Source of the DNA: Streptomyces omiyaensis
Lineage (GTDB): Bacteria; Actinomycetota; Actinomycetes; Streptomycetales; Streptomycetaceae
Assembly (NCBI RefSeq): GCF_014650895.1
Contig: NZ_BMVV01000001.1
Coordinates: forward strand, 538,044-602,043
DNA: 64,000 bases
Direction of reading: 5' to 3'
Under the pieces are notes generated by a model. The model searched no databases and was not told the DNA's origin. It saw only the letters and a list, made by a program, of their open reading frames with translations. Each line of letters starts with the position of its first letter. Position 1 is the stretch's first letter. A program made the translations under genes and the position numbers. Positions 35,216 to 43,433 of this stretch are shown here, in pieces.

Positions 35216-36187
35216 CTACGCCTCCAGCCGTTCCGGCAGGTCGAAGAGCGGGAACCAGCGCGGGGTGTCGAGGAAGAAGTCCATCCCCGCCACCTTGCCG
35301 TCCCGCACCTCCAGCACGATCAGGGCCCACGGGCTGTAACCGCCCTCCGGGTCCGGGTGGTAGTGCGCGAAGGCCGGCGAGCCGTTGGCGACCGTCGGCA
35401 GCAGCTTCGAGCCGCGGCAGACGTCGCCGACGCCCAGCATCCACCCGACGATGTCGTCGTGGCCCCGGAGCCAGAGGTCGAACGGCGGCATGGACATGGT
35501 CGCGTCCTCGTGCAGGAGCGCGGTCAGGGCCTGCATGTCGTAGCCCTCGAAGGCGGCCACGTACCGCTCCAGGAGCGCCTGCTGCTCCGCGTCGAGCGGG
35601 TCGGCCGCGTCGGACGCGGCCGGTGCCTGCTCGGCGATGGTCGCCCGGGCCCGCTGGAGCGCGCTGTTCACCGAGGCGACCGAGGTCCCGAGCAGCTCGG
35701 CCACCTCGCTCGCCTTCCACGCGAGCACCTCGCGCAGGATGAGCACCGCCCGCTGCTTGGGCGCCAGGTGCTGGAGCGCGGCGACGAAGGCGAGCCGCAC
35801 GGTCTCCCGGCTCAGCGCCGTCTCCGCCGGGTCGCCGGCGGACGGCATCACCCGTCCGTCCGGGATCGGCTCCAGCCAGGTGATCTCCGGCTGCTTGACG
35901 AGCTGCGCCTGGGCGACGGGCGTCGGGCCGGAGAGGTCCATGGGCCGCGCCCTCCGGTTGCCCGCGCTGAGCGCGTCGAGGCAGACGTTGGTGGCGATCC
36001 GGTAGAGCCAGGAGCGCAGGGACGAGCGCCCCTCGAAGGAGTCCAGGGCCTTCCAGGCCCGCACCATCGTGTCCTGCACCGCGTCCTCGGCCTCGAAGGA
36101 GGAACCGAGCATCCGGTAGCAGTAGCCGGTCAACTCGCGCCGGTACTTGTCGAGTTCATCGGTCGTCACCACGGCGGTCTCGCCCAT
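35216..36187 (-). CDS. RNA polymerase sigma-70 factor with C-terminal SnoaL-like domain
   Basis: The 323-residue protein has sigma region 2 (ELTGYCYRMLGSSFEAEDAVQDTMVRAW, LYRIATNVCLDAL), region 4 (LAPKQRAVLILREVLAWKASEVAELLGTSVASVNSALQRAR) and a C-terminal SnoaL/NTF2-like domain from about residue 205 (ERYVAAFEGYDMQALTALLHEDA). It fits the group of ECF factors whose C-terminal domain replaces a separate anti-sigma factor in control. ATG 36187 is preferred over GTG 36202 because GTGGGGAC is suitably placed. Its target genes are unknown. Confidence 0.9.
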   Translation of the reverse strand: MGETAVVTTDELDKYRRELTGYCYRMLGSSFEAEDAVQDTMVRAWKALDSFEGRSSLRSWLYRIATNVCLDALSAGNRRARPMDLSGPTPVAQAQLVKQPEITWLEPIPDGRVMPSAGDPAETALSRETVRLAFVAALQHLAPKQRAVLILREVLAWKASEVAELLGTSVASVNSALQRARATIAEQAPAASDAADPLDAEQQALLERYVAAFEGYDMQALTALLHEDATMSMPPFDLWLRGHDDIVGWMLGVGDVCRGSKLLPTVANGSPAFAHYHPDPEGGYSPWALIVLEVRDGKVAGMDFFLDTPRWFPLFDLPERLEA

Positions 36188-36207
36188 CGCGTCCCCACTC
36201 ACCCCTC

Positions 36208-36230
36208 ACCGGCACCCGTTCGGTGCCGGT
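36208..36230 (-). terminator. Terminator downstream of the second L,D-transpeptidase
   Basis: ACCGGCACC (36208-36216) pairs with GGTGCCGGT (36222-36230) across a five-base loop, between the transpeptidase stop (36267) and the sigma start (36187), both on the minus strand. Confidence 0.65.
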
Positions 36231-36266
36231 GGGAGCGAAGCTACCGCAGCGCACCGACAGCCGGGG

Positions 36267-36974
36267 TCAGGTTCCCGGCTTGCGCCCGTAGACGTAGACG
36301 TCGTCGCCGTTGCGCAGCAGGTTCCAGTACGCCTTGGCGTCGGCCGAACGCATGTTGACGCAGCCGCCGGAGCCCGGCGGGTTCCACATCGACTTGGTCG
36401 TGGAGTGGAAGGCCTGCCCGCCGTCGAAGAACTGCGAGTACGGCATGGAGACGTTGTACAGCGTCGACCAGTGGTTGATGTTCCGCCAGTAGATCTTCTT
36501 CAGGCCGGTACGGGTCTCGGTGCCGTCCTTGCCGGTGCGCACCGGCACCGGGCCGTACTTCAGGCGCGAGCCGTCCTGGATCCAGCTGAGCTGGCGGGTG
36601 AGGTCCACGCAGGCGATCCGGCCCTTGTTGGTCGGACACTTGCCGGCCTTGTTCGGGTTGGTCCCGGCGGCCTTCTGCTGGTTCATCGTGTCCATGGTCC
36701 GCCAGGTCAGCGGACCGGCGTAGCCGGCGGTCGGCAGGATGCCGTGCTTGCGCTGGAAGGCCTGGATGGCCTGGCAGTCGCCGAGCGACTGCCGCCCGTC
36801 GACGGTGCGGCCGAGGAACTTCTCGACCTGCTTCTGGTACGGCCCCGTCGTCACGTTGCACGACGCGGCCCGGGCCGGCGACGCGCCCAGCACGAGGGCG
36901 GCCGGAACGAGCAGCGAGGTGAGGCCGGCGGCTATGCCGGCTCTCCTCCCCGCACGGTTCGCGAATCGGTTCAT
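36267..36974 (-). CDS. Secreted L,D-transpeptidase family protein
   Basis: The 235-residue protein has a Sec signal (basic start, hydrophobic GIAAGLTSLLVPAALVLG, cleavage near SPARA-A). A peptidoglycan-binding-like region follows (GDCQAIQAFQRKHGILPTAGYAG), then a YkuD domain ending SGGCVNM. Cys205 is the nucleophile, but the usual His two residues before it (SHGC) is Gly here, unlike the 14027 gene. The upstream His in AFHSTTKSMW is present. It probably cross-links peptidoglycan or has a specialised role. ATG 36974 is supported by GGGGGAG nine bases upstream; a 16-bp palindrome lies further upstream. Confidence 0.88.
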   Translation of the reverse strand: MNRFANRAGRRAGIAAGLTSLLVPAALVLGASPARAASCNVTTGPYQKQVEKFLGRTVDGRQSLGDCQAIQAFQRKHGILPTAGYAGPLTWRTMDTMNQQKAAGTNPNKAGKCPTNKGRIACVDLTRQLSWIQDGSRLKYGPVPVRTGKDGTETRTGLKKIYWRNINHWSTLYNVSMPYSQFFDGGQAFHSTTKSMWNPPGSGGCVNMRSADAKAYWNLLRNGDDVYVYGRKPGT

Positions 36975-37049
36975 GATCGTCAACTCCCCCTAGGGTCCTG
37001 ACATGTGGGACGGTCGGGGGAGCCCTTCAGTTGCACCGGGACCGGAGCC

Positions 37050-37065
37050 GTGACCGTACGGTCAC
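37050..37065. promoter_or_regulatory. 16-bp palindrome matching the AfsQ1 box, upstream of L,D-transpeptidase
   Basis: GTGAC-CGTACG-GTCAC is a perfect palindrome and also fits the AfsQ1 consensus GTnAC-N6-GTnAC. It lies 76 bases upstream of the transpeptidase ATG and 11 bases past the MFS stop. It could be a response-regulator site for the transpeptidase or simply a small MFS terminator stem. Confidence 0.5.
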
Positions 37066-37075
37066 ACAGGCGTGC

Positions 37076-38335
37076 TCAGGCCGTCACCGGGTGGATCCTG
37101 CGGGCCTCGACGCGCGCGCTGTGGGAGCCGTACAGGGTGATCGAGACGACGCCGGCCACCGCCACCAGGCCGATCGCGACCGTCCCGGCCCAGCCGCCCG
37201 CGTGGAAGGCGATCGCACCGAGCGTGCCGCCCGCGCTGGAGCCCAGGTAGTACGCCGACTGGTAGAGCGCCGAGGCCTGCGCCCGGCCCGTCCTCGCGGT
37301 CCGGCTCACCGAGGAGGACGCCACCGCGTGGCCCGCGAAGAAGCCGGCCGTGATGAGGACCAGGCCCGCCAGGACCGCCGCGAGGGAGTCGGAGAGCGAG
37401 AGCAGCAGGCCCGCCGTGGTGGTGGAGACCGCCAGGTACAGCGCGCCGCGCCGGCCGAGCCGGCCGACGAGCCCCCCGGCCGCCGCCGAGGAGACCGTAC
37501 CGACCAGGTAGACGAGGAAGATCGAGCCGATCACGCCCTGCGGCAGCGAGAACGGGGCCTCCGCCAGGCGGTAGCCGATCACCGTGTACACGGCGCCGAA
37601 GACGGTCATGAAGAGCGCGCCGATCCCGTACAGGCGCAGCAGCAGCGGGTCCGCGAGGTGCGTCCGCACGGCGCCGAGGAGCGCCTTCGGGTCGAGGGCG
37701 GCGGGGGCGAAGTGCCGGGCCTTCGGGAGCAGCGCCCGGAAGGCGAGCGCGCACACCAGGGAGGTCAGGCCGACGGCGGCCAGACCGGCCCGCCAGCCCC
37801 ACATCTGCGCCACCCAGCCGGTGACGATCCGGCCGCTCATGCCGCCGATCGAGTTGCCCGCGACGAAGAGGCCGATGGCGCCGATCAGCGCCCGGGGCCG
37901 CACCTCCTCGGCCAGGTAGGCCATCGCCGAGGCCGGCAGTCCGGCCAGCGCCGCGCCCTGGAGCGCCCGCAGCGCGACGAGGACCTCCAGATTGGGCGCG
38001 AGGGGCACCAGGAGCGCCAGGCCGACCGCGAGCGTGAGGGAGGCGGTCATCATCGCGCGCCGGCCGAAGCGCTCCGACAGCGCGCTGAGCGGCAGCACGC
38101 ACAGGGCGAGCGCGCCGGTCGCGGCGGAGACGGTCCAGGAGGCGGCCGAGGCGGTGGCGCCGAACTCGGCGGAGATCGCCGGGAGGAGGGCCTGGGTGGA
38201 GTAGAGGAGGGCGAAGGCGGCCAGGCCGGCGGCGAAGAGCGCGAGGCTCATCCGGCGGTGGCCGGGGGCGCCCGGGGCGAGGCGGGTGTCGGCGGACGCG
38301 GGTGTGGCGTCCGCCTTGGTACTGGCGGAAGGCAT
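37076..38335 (-). CDS. MFS transporter (YnfM-like)
   Basis: The 419-residue twelve-helix transporter contains LALFAAGLAAFALLYSTQALLPAI, LPLSALSERFGRRAMM (loop 2-3 motif) and a central basic loop after helix 6. The sequence type (YnfM/Bcr-like, with ALYQSAYYLGSSAGGTLGAIAF) is usually linked to export of small molecules. It is divergent from a LysR-type regulator across 119 bases containing an inverted repeat, so it is probably that regulator's target. An ATG 28 codons downstream could be an alternative start. Confidence 0.88.
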   Translation of the reverse strand: MPSASTKADATPASADTRLAPGAPGHRRMSLALFAAGLAAFALLYSTQALLPAISAEFGATASAASWTVSAATGALALCVLPLSALSERFGRRAMMTASLTLAVGLALLVPLAPNLEVLVALRALQGAALAGLPASAMAYLAEEVRPRALIGAIGLFVAGNSIGGMSGRIVTGWVAQMWGWRAGLAAVGLTSLVCALAFRALLPKARHFAPAALDPKALLGAVRTHLADPLLLRLYGIGALFMTVFGAVYTVIGYRLAEAPFSLPQGVIGSIFLVYLVGTVSSAAAGGLVGRLGRRGALYLAVSTTTAGLLLSLSDSLAAVLAGLVLITAGFFAGHAVASSSVSRTARTGRAQASALYQSAYYLGSSAGGTLGAIAFHAGGWAGTVAIGLVAVAGVVSITLYGSHSARVEARRIHPVTA

Positions 38336-38358
38336 GTCACGAACGTAGGACGCTCCGC

Positions 38359-38409
38359 TTCATGCGTCCAATGCACGGAACTGCTGTAATCGTTCCCGTG
38401 GCGCATGAA
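38359..38409. promoter_or_regulatory. Spaced inverted repeat between MFS and lysR
   Basis: TTCATGCG (38359-38366) and CGCATGAA (38402-38409) are exact reverse complements 35 bases apart in the divergent promoter region. Widely spaced half-sites suit a LysR tetramer that bends DNA. Inference only. Confidence 0.5.
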
Positions 38410-38454
38410 TACAGGTCACAGCCGCGGCTGTCACCGAACAGTAACGAAGAAGAC

Positions 38455-39387
38455 ATGGGGCTGCTGCTCGCCCCGCGGCTCGCGTACTTCGCGGCGGTCG
38501 CCCGGCACGAGCACGTGACCAGGGCGGCGGCCGAGATGGGCGTGCCGCAGTCGACGCTGTCGCGGGCGATGGTCCGGCTCGAAGCGGACCTCGGCGTCGC
38601 GCTCTTCGCCCGGCGCGGCCGGACGGTCGCGCTCACCCCGGCGGGCCGCCGCTTCCTGACCGCGGCCGAGCGGGCGCTGGCCGAGGTCGAGCGGGCCGCC
38701 GACACCGTGCGGGCCGACGCCGACCCCACGGCCGGGCGGGTCGCCTTCGGCTTCCTGCACACCATGGGCTCGGAGACCGTGCCCGCGCTGATCCGGGCCT
38801 TCCGGGTGGACCACCCGAAGGTCCGCTTCACCCTGGTCCAGAACTACGGCGAGGCGATGATCGAGCGGCTCCGCGCCGGCGAGCTCGACCTCTGCCTGAC
38901 CTCGCCGGTGCCGGACGCCCCCGATCTGGTCGGCCGCCGCCTGGACGAGCAGCGGCTGCGGCTCGTGGTCCCCGACGACCACCGGCTGGCCGGCCGCCGC
39001 CGCATCCGGCTCGCCGAGGCCGCCGAGGAGACCTTCGTGACCCTCGAACCGGGGTACGGGCTCCGCCGCATCACCGACGACCTGTGCGCCGAGGCGGGCT
39101 TCACGCCCCGGATCGCCTTCGAGGGCGAGGAGGCCGAGACCCTGCGCGGCCTGGTCGCGGCCGGCCTCGGGGTGGCGCTCCTGCCGCCGCCGGCCGTGGC
39201 CCGCCCCGGCGTCGTCGAGCTGACGGTCACCGCCCCCCGCGCGGTCCGCGAGATCGGCGTCGCCTGGCTGGACGGCCACCCGGACACCGCCCCGGTGGCC
39301 GCCTTCAAGAGGTTCCTGCTGAGCAGGCGCGGCCACCTCCTCCCGAAGGAGTCCCGGCCGCCCCGGGAGGACCCGCCGCCGGCGTGA
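38455..39387 (+). CDS. LysR family transcriptional regulator
   Basis: The 310-residue protein has an N-terminal winged HTH (APRLAYFAAVARHEHVTRAAAEMGVPQSTLSRAMVRLEADLG, residues about 5-50) and a periplasmic-binding-protein-like effector domain (VAFGFLHTMGSETVPALIRAF, then LDLCLTSP). The final 25 residues are Arg/Pro-rich. ATG 38455 places the HTH at the usual distance from the start; upstream in-frame codons would add an atypical leader. It likely controls the divergent MFS gene. Confidence 0.9.
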   Translation: MGLLLAPRLAYFAAVARHEHVTRAAAEMGVPQSTLSRAMVRLEADLGVALFARRGRTVALTPAGRRFLTAAERALAEVERAADTVRADADPTAGRVAFGFLHTMGSETVPALIRAFRVDHPKVRFTLVQNYGEAMIERLRAGELDLCLTSPVPDAPDLVGRRLDEQRLRLVVPDDHRLAGRRRIRLAEAAEETFVTLEPGYGLRRITDDLCAEAGFTPRIAFEGEEAETLRGLVAAGLGVALLPPPAVARPGVVELTVTAPRAVREIGVAWLDGHPDTAPVAAFKRFLLSRRGHLLPKESRPPREDPPPA

Positions 39388-39444
39388 GCCGGCCGCGGGC
39401 TCCGGGCCGGCGCACGCCCGGGGAGCGCCCGGTGCCGGCGGGAG

Positions 39445-39462
39445 CCGGACGAGGGCGTCCGG
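39445..39462. terminator. Small hairpin between convergent lysR and hydrolase genes
   Basis: CCGGACG (39445-39451) pairs with CGTCCGG (39456-39462) with loop AGGG, just before the hydrolase stop at 39469. Confidence 0.5.
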
Positions 39463-39468
39463 GGCGGC

Positions 39469-40248
39469 TCAGCGCCGGCGGGCGCCGGATCCGAAGCCGG
39501 CGGCCAGCGGCATCCGCAGGCCGATCGGCGGAGGGGCCGCCATCGCGTCCGTCAGCGGCCGGGTGACGGGCCGCGCGAAGAGCGCGCCGAGCACGAAGTC
39601 GGCGGCGAGCGCCCGCACCTCGTCGGCGTACTGGCGCAGCCCGTGCCCGTCCGCGTGCACCTCGAAGCGGCAGGTGTCCCGGTTCGCCTTCTTGGCGCGC
39701 ACCGCGTAGCGGAAGGACAGCTCGGGGTCGGTGCGGGAGTCGTTGGTGCCGTGCACGAGGAGGACCCGCCGCCCCACCAGCTGCCGTACCGGCTCGGGTT
39801 CGGCGGCCACGTCCTCCTCGGGCAGCCAGGGCGCGAGCGCCAGGACCGCGCCGACCGCCGGGTGCCCGGCCGCCCGCAGCGCCGCCCGGGCGCCCATCCC
39901 GTGCCCGATCAGGCAGACCGGTACGTCGCCGTAGCGGCGCACGGCCTCGGCGACGGCCCAGGAGGCGTCGGCCGCGAGCTCCGCGTCCGCGCCGTTCCAG
40001 CCGCGCCCCCGGTAGCGCACCACCTGGGCGACCAGCCCCTCCGCCCGCCCCGCGCGGGCGAGTTCGCGCCCGAGCGGCAGTGCGGCGGCGTGCGCCCGGG
40101 CGGAGGCCCGGCGCCCCGACACCGGCTCCCCGTCCGGCAGGAGCAGCGCCACGCCGCCCACCCCCGCCGCGGACCGTGAAACCCCGACAGGCCGACCGAG
40201 CCGGGGTCTCCGGCCGTCGGCAGTCCCCACGAGTGCGTACTGCGCCAT
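39469..40248 (-). CDS. Alpha/beta-hydrolase fold protein without nucleophile Ser
   Basis: The 259-residue protein has an alpha/beta-hydrolase fold: VALLLPDGEP, AQVVRYRGRGWNG, VPVCLIGHGMGARAAL, RRVLLVHGTNDSRTDPE and HADGHGLRQY. The nucleophile elbow reads Gly-His-Gly117-Met-Gly, where active members have Gly-x-Ser-x-Gly. The acid (GTNDSRTD) and His (DGHG) parts are still present. It is therefore probably inactive as an ester or dienelactone hydrolase, or uses another chemistry. It is co-directional with the GNAT gene to its right. Confidence 0.8.
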   Translation of the reverse strand: MAQYALVGTADGRRPRLGRPVGVSRSAAGVGGVALLLPDGEPVSGRRASARAHAAALPLGRELARAGRAEGLVAQVVRYRGRGWNGADAELAADASWAVAEAVRRYGDVPVCLIGHGMGARAALRAAGHPAVGAVLALAPWLPEEDVAAEPEPVRQLVGRRVLLVHGTNDSRTDPELSFRYAVRAKKANRDTCRFEVHADGHGLRQYADEVRALAADFVLGALFARPVTRPLTDAMAAPPPIGLRMPLAAGFGSGARRR

Positions 40249-40336
40249 GACAGAACAGTCTCAGAAGCGGAGGTGTACGGCAGTCGTACGCGCGGTCTCT
40301 GTTGCGTATCGCCGTCCGGACGAACCGCCTTCCGTT

Positions 40337-41122
40337 CTAGGAGCGTTCGAAACAGTGCACGGTGTCCACCGTGACGAAGCCCCGCCGTTCGTACCAGCGG
40401 CGCGGCCAGTCGTCCGCGAAGGCCGTCAGGAAGCGGGTCGGGCAGCCCGCCCCGTCGGCGAGCCGCAGCGCCGTGTCCAGGACCACCCCGCCGTGCCCCC
40501 GCCCGAGGTGGGAGGCGGCGGTGACCAGGTCCTCTACCTGGGCCGTGCCGGTGGCCGGGTCCAGGTAGAGGTCGGCCCACGAGACGACCTCGCCCCACTC
40601 GTCGTGCGAGGCGAGGAAGCGCACGTCGGGGGCGCCCCGGTGGCGGGCCGCCCGCCGCTCGACCAGGGTCCGCACCACCTCCTCGCCGGCCCCCGGGAGG
40701 AAGCGCCGCCAGCTCTCGGCGACCGGGCCGCGCAGCGCCGGCAGCTCCACCTCGCGGGCGCCGCCGCGCTCCGGCACGGGCCCGGTGTGCACCATCACGA
40801 GCACCTCGGAGTGGGCGTACCCGGCCCGGACCAGCGGCTGCGCGCAGGCCCGTCCGGCCTCGTCGCCGAGCACCTGGACGGACCGGTGCGGCAGGTGCCC
40901 GAGCAGCTCCTCGGCCACCGCGGGCAGCCGCTCCGGATCCGTCGGGCCGTCCACGAGCAGGTGGTTGTCGCCGTACGACAGGGCGTAGGCGTCGTCGAGG
41001 GCGGCGAAGCCGCCGGGGAAGACGGCCGTCCGGGCCGCCTTCCTGCGCGCGAAGGCGGACAGGAAGGCCCGGGCGCGGGCGGGTTCGGCGGGGAGTCCGC
41101 CGGCCGGTGGTGCGGTGTCCAT
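40337..41122 (-). CDS. GNAT family N-acetyltransferase
   Basis: The 261-residue protein shows a GNAT core in the C-terminal half: VRFLASHDEWGEVVSWADLYLDPATGTAQVEDLVTAASHLGRGHGGVVLDTALRLA (acetyl-CoA-binding R/Q-x-x-G-x-G/A-like turn GRGHGG), ending in WYERRGFVTVDTVHCFE. The N-terminal half has a weaker second GNAT-like fold. The substrate is unknown. TACGGT (41134-41129) ends six bases before the ATG at 41122, another possible leaderless start. The gene is divergent from add. Confidence 0.82.
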   Translation of the reverse strand: MDTAPPAGGLPAEPARARAFLSAFARRKAARTAVFPGGFAALDDAYALSYGDNHLLVDGPTDPERLPAVAEELLGHLPHRSVQVLGDEAGRACAQPLVRAGYAHSEVLVMVHTGPVPERGGAREVELPALRGPVAESWRRFLPGAGEEVVRTLVERRAARHRGAPDVRFLASHDEWGEVVSWADLYLDPATGTAQVEDLVTAASHLGRGHGGVVLDTALRLADGAGCPTRFLTAFADDWPRRWYERRGFVTVDTVHCFERS

Positions 41123-41291
41123 GCGGCCACCGTAGCCAGCCCGCTCCCGGGCCCGCACCCGGAAAACCGGGGTGCGCCGCGGGGCGCCCGGCGCCCGGGG
41201 GGCCGGTACCGGCGCCGGGGCGGCCGGCGCCGGGGAGGCCGGGTCCGCACCGGAAGACGCGGCACCGGATCCGGTGCCGACAAGGCGTGTT

Positions 41292-41313
41292 CTACGCGCG
41301 TAGGGGCTAGAGT
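41292..41313 (+). promoter_or_regulatory. Nucleoside-regulon operator and leaderless promoter of add
   Basis: CTACGCGCGTAG (41292-41303) is an exact copy of the shared palindrome. TAGAGT (41308-41313) ends six bases before the add ATG at 41320, so the operator fills the -35/-10 spacer and bound repressor would block polymerase. Confidence 0.8.
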
Positions 41314-41319
41314 GCGGCA

Positions 41320-42474
41320 ATGACGAGCCAGACATCCCACGTTCCCACCGCGGACCAGATCCGCCGTGCCCCGAAGGTGCTGCTCCACGACCACCTCGAC
41401 GGCGGACTGCGCCCCGGCACGATCATCGAACTCGCCCGTGAACAGGGCTACTCGAGACTGCCCGAGACCGAACCCGACAAGCTCGGCATCTGGTTCCGCG
41501 AGGCCGCCGACTCCGGCTCGCTGGAGCGCTACCTGGAGACCTTCGCGCACACCTGCGCCGTCATGCAGACCCGCGAGGCGCTCTTCCGGGTCGCCGCCGA
41601 GTGCGCCGTCGACCTCGCCGAGGACGGCGTCGTCTACGCCGAGGTGCGCTACGCCCCCGAGCAGCACCTGGAGGCCGGGCTGACCCTGGAGGAGGTCGTC
41701 GAGGCGGTCAACGAGGGCTTCCGGGAGGGGGAGCGGCTGGCCCGCGCCGCGGGGCACCGGATCCGGGTCGGCGCCCTGCTCACCGCCATGCGGCACGCGG
41801 CCCGCGCCCTGGAGATCGCCGAACTCGCCAACCGCTACCGGGACGACGGCGTCGTCGGTTTCGACATCGCGGGCGCCGAGGCCGGCTACCCGCCCACCCG
41901 CCACCTCGACGCCTTCGAGTACCTCAAGCGGGAGAACAACCACTTCACCATCCACGCCGGCGAGGCCTTCGGGCTGCCCTCCATCTGGCAGGCCCTCCAG
42001 TGGTGCGGCGCCGACCGGCTCGGCCACGGCGTCCGGATCATCGACGACATCGAGGTCGGCGAGGACGGCGAGGTGCGGCTCGGCCGGCTCGCCGCCTACG
42101 TGCGCGACAAGCGGATCCCGCTGGAGATGTGCCCCACCTCCAACCTCCAGACCGGCGCCGCGGCCTCGTACGCCGAGCACCCCATCGGCCTGCTCCGCAC
42201 GCTCCACTTCCGCGCCACCGTCAACACCGACAACCGGCTGATGAGCGGCACCAGCATGAGCCGGGAATTCGAGCTCCTGGTCGACGCCTTCGATTACACG
42301 CTCGACGATCTCCAGTGGTTCACGGTCAATGCGATGAAATCAGCGTTCATTCCTTTCGATGAACGACTCGCCATGATCAACGACGTGATCAAGCCGGGAT
42401 ATGCCGAACTGAAGTCCGAGTGGCTTTTCCGGCAGACCGCCACGACCAGCGCTTCTTCGGCCGGGGAGGGCTGA
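41320..42474 (+). CDS. add: Adenosine deaminase
   Basis: The 384-residue metal-dependent enzyme converts adenosine and deoxyadenosine to inosine and deoxyinosine. Key motifs are [13 protein letters not shown] (HxH zinc ligands), [13 protein letters not shown] (His and catalytic Glu), [11 protein letters not shown] (His) and [10 protein letters not shown]. The usual STDDP metal loop reads NTDNRLMS, as in ADA1-like actinobacterial enzymes. It feeds purine nucleoside phosphorylase. The last 70 codons are less GC-biased than the rest. Its promoter carries an exact nucleoside operator. Confidence 0.95.
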   Translation: MTSQTSHVPTADQIRRAPKVLLHDHLDGGLRPGTIIELAREQGYSRLPETEPDKLGIWFREAADSGSLERYLETFAHTCAVMQTREALFRVAAECAVDLAEDGVVYAEVRYAPEQHLEAGLTLEEVVEAVNEGFREGERLARAAGHRIRVGALLTAMRHAARALEIAELANRYRDDGVVGFDIAGAEAGYPPTRHLDAFEYLKRENNHFTIHAGEAFGLPSIWQALQWCGADRLGHGVRIIDDIEVGEDGEVRLGRLAAYVRDKRIPLEMCPTSNLQTGAAASYAEHPIGLLRTLHFRATVNTDNRLMSGTSMSREFELLVDAFDYTLDDLQWFTVNAMKSAFIPFDERLAMINDVIKPGYAELKSEWLFRQTATTSASSAGEG

Positions 42475-42661
42475 GGGCAGACCGCGGAGGGGCCCGGGGG
42501 CGGCCGGGGGAGACGACACCGGGCGGCATTGTGGTGATTGCGGTCGGGGGGCGGGGCGGTTAGTTTGCGGAGCTGCTCTGCATGTCCGGATTCCCCTGTT
42601 CCGGATTTGTTCTCCTGAAAGTCCCGAAGCTCAGCCCCCAAGCCCAAGGAAGATTCATCAG

Positions 42662-43042
42662 ATGAAGCAGTCTGCCGCCAAGAAGCTCGGTGTCGCCGCC
42701 CTCGGCGCCGCATTCGCCGCTGCCGCCGCCGGCACGGCCTCCGCGGCCCCGCTCCCGGCACCGCTCGACGGCGCCGACGCGCTGGGCTCCGTGACCCAGC
42801 TCGCCCCGCTGGGCGACGGTCTCACCACCCTCCCCGACGGTGCGGGCGAGTCCCTCGCCGCCGGCCAGGGCGCGCTCGGCCAGGGCCTCGACCAGGGCGT
42901 GAAGACCCTCCCCGCGGCGGCCGGCCAGGCCACCCAGAACCTGCCGACCGACGCGGCCGCCGGCGCCCTCGGCGCCACCCCGCTCGGTGCCGCCACCGGC
43001 CTCCTCGGCGGCCTGCCGCTGGCCGGCCTGCCGATCGGCTGA
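42662..43042 (+). CDS. Small secreted Ala/Gly/Leu-rich protein
   Basis: The 126-residue protein has a clear Sec signal (KKLGVAALGAAFAAAAAGTASA-AP), then a low-complexity mature region of about 95 residues rich in Ala, Gly, Leu and Pro (LGDGLTTLPDGAGESLAAGQ). It has no Cys, Trp or Tyr. I do not recognise the family. A similar small exported protein at 48665 has the same flavour (paired PLxxLxPLxxT-like repeats), so both may be minor cell-surface components. It is followed by a strong terminator. Confidence 0.75.
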   Translation: MKQSAAKKLGVAALGAAFAAAAAGTASAAPLPAPLDGADALGSVTQLAPLGDGLTTLPDGAGESLAAGQGALGQGLDQGVKTLPAAAGQATQNLPTDAAAGALGATPLGAATGLLGGLPLAGLPIG

Positions 43043-43057
43043 CCCGCACCACCCCAC

Positions 43058-43105
43058 GCCGAAGGGGCGCGCACCCGGAAGAACCCGGGTCCGCGCCCCT
43101 TCGGC
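43058..43105. terminator. Strong nested terminator between convergent genes
   Basis: GCCGAAGGGGCGCG (43058-43071) pairs perfectly over 14 bases with 43092-43105. Inside it, ACCCGG (43073-43078) pairs with CCGGGT (43085-43090). Confidence 0.82.
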
Positions 43106-43136
43106 GTACCTCCGTGACGGCCGCGCCGCCGCACGG

Positions 43137-43343
43137 CTACCAGGCGGTCGCCTTCTCCGCCTTCGACGCGCCCGGCAGCAGCAGCCACAGCGCCAGGTAG
43201 AGCAGGAACTGCGGGCCGGGCAGCAGACACGAGGCCAGGAAGATCACGCGCATCGTCAGGGCGGAGGTGCCGAAGCGCCGGGCGAGCGCCGCGCACACCC
43301 CGCCGATCATCCGGCCTTCACGCGGGCGGATCAGTGCGGCCAT
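43137..43343 (-). CDS. PspC-domain membrane protein, short
   Basis: The 68-residue protein is a minimal PspC domain: REGRMIGGVCAALARRFGTSALTMRVIFLASCLLPGPQFLLYLALWLLLP, with a short amphipathic N-terminus and one or two membrane helices. PspC proteins act in envelope-stress sensing, though many actinobacterial short forms are uncharacterised. It stands alone, 43 bases after the convergent terminator. Confidence 0.88.
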   Translation of the reverse strand: MAALIRPREGRMIGGVCAALARRFGTSALTMRVIFLASCLLPGPQFLLYLALWLLLPGASKAEKATAW

Positions 43344-43433
43344 GGTGGGCTCCTTCGTCGGTTCCGGAAGACCGCTCCCTCGGGCCTCCCGATGACTCCA
43401 TGGTGCCGCCCGGCCCCGCCCTGCGACGTCGGT

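Noticed and set aside
40285..40297. GTACGCGCGGTC near 40285 as another nucleoside operator
   Set aside because: It shares only the CGCG core; the palindrome arms are lost and it lies between the hydrolase and GNAT genes, not at a nucleoside gene.
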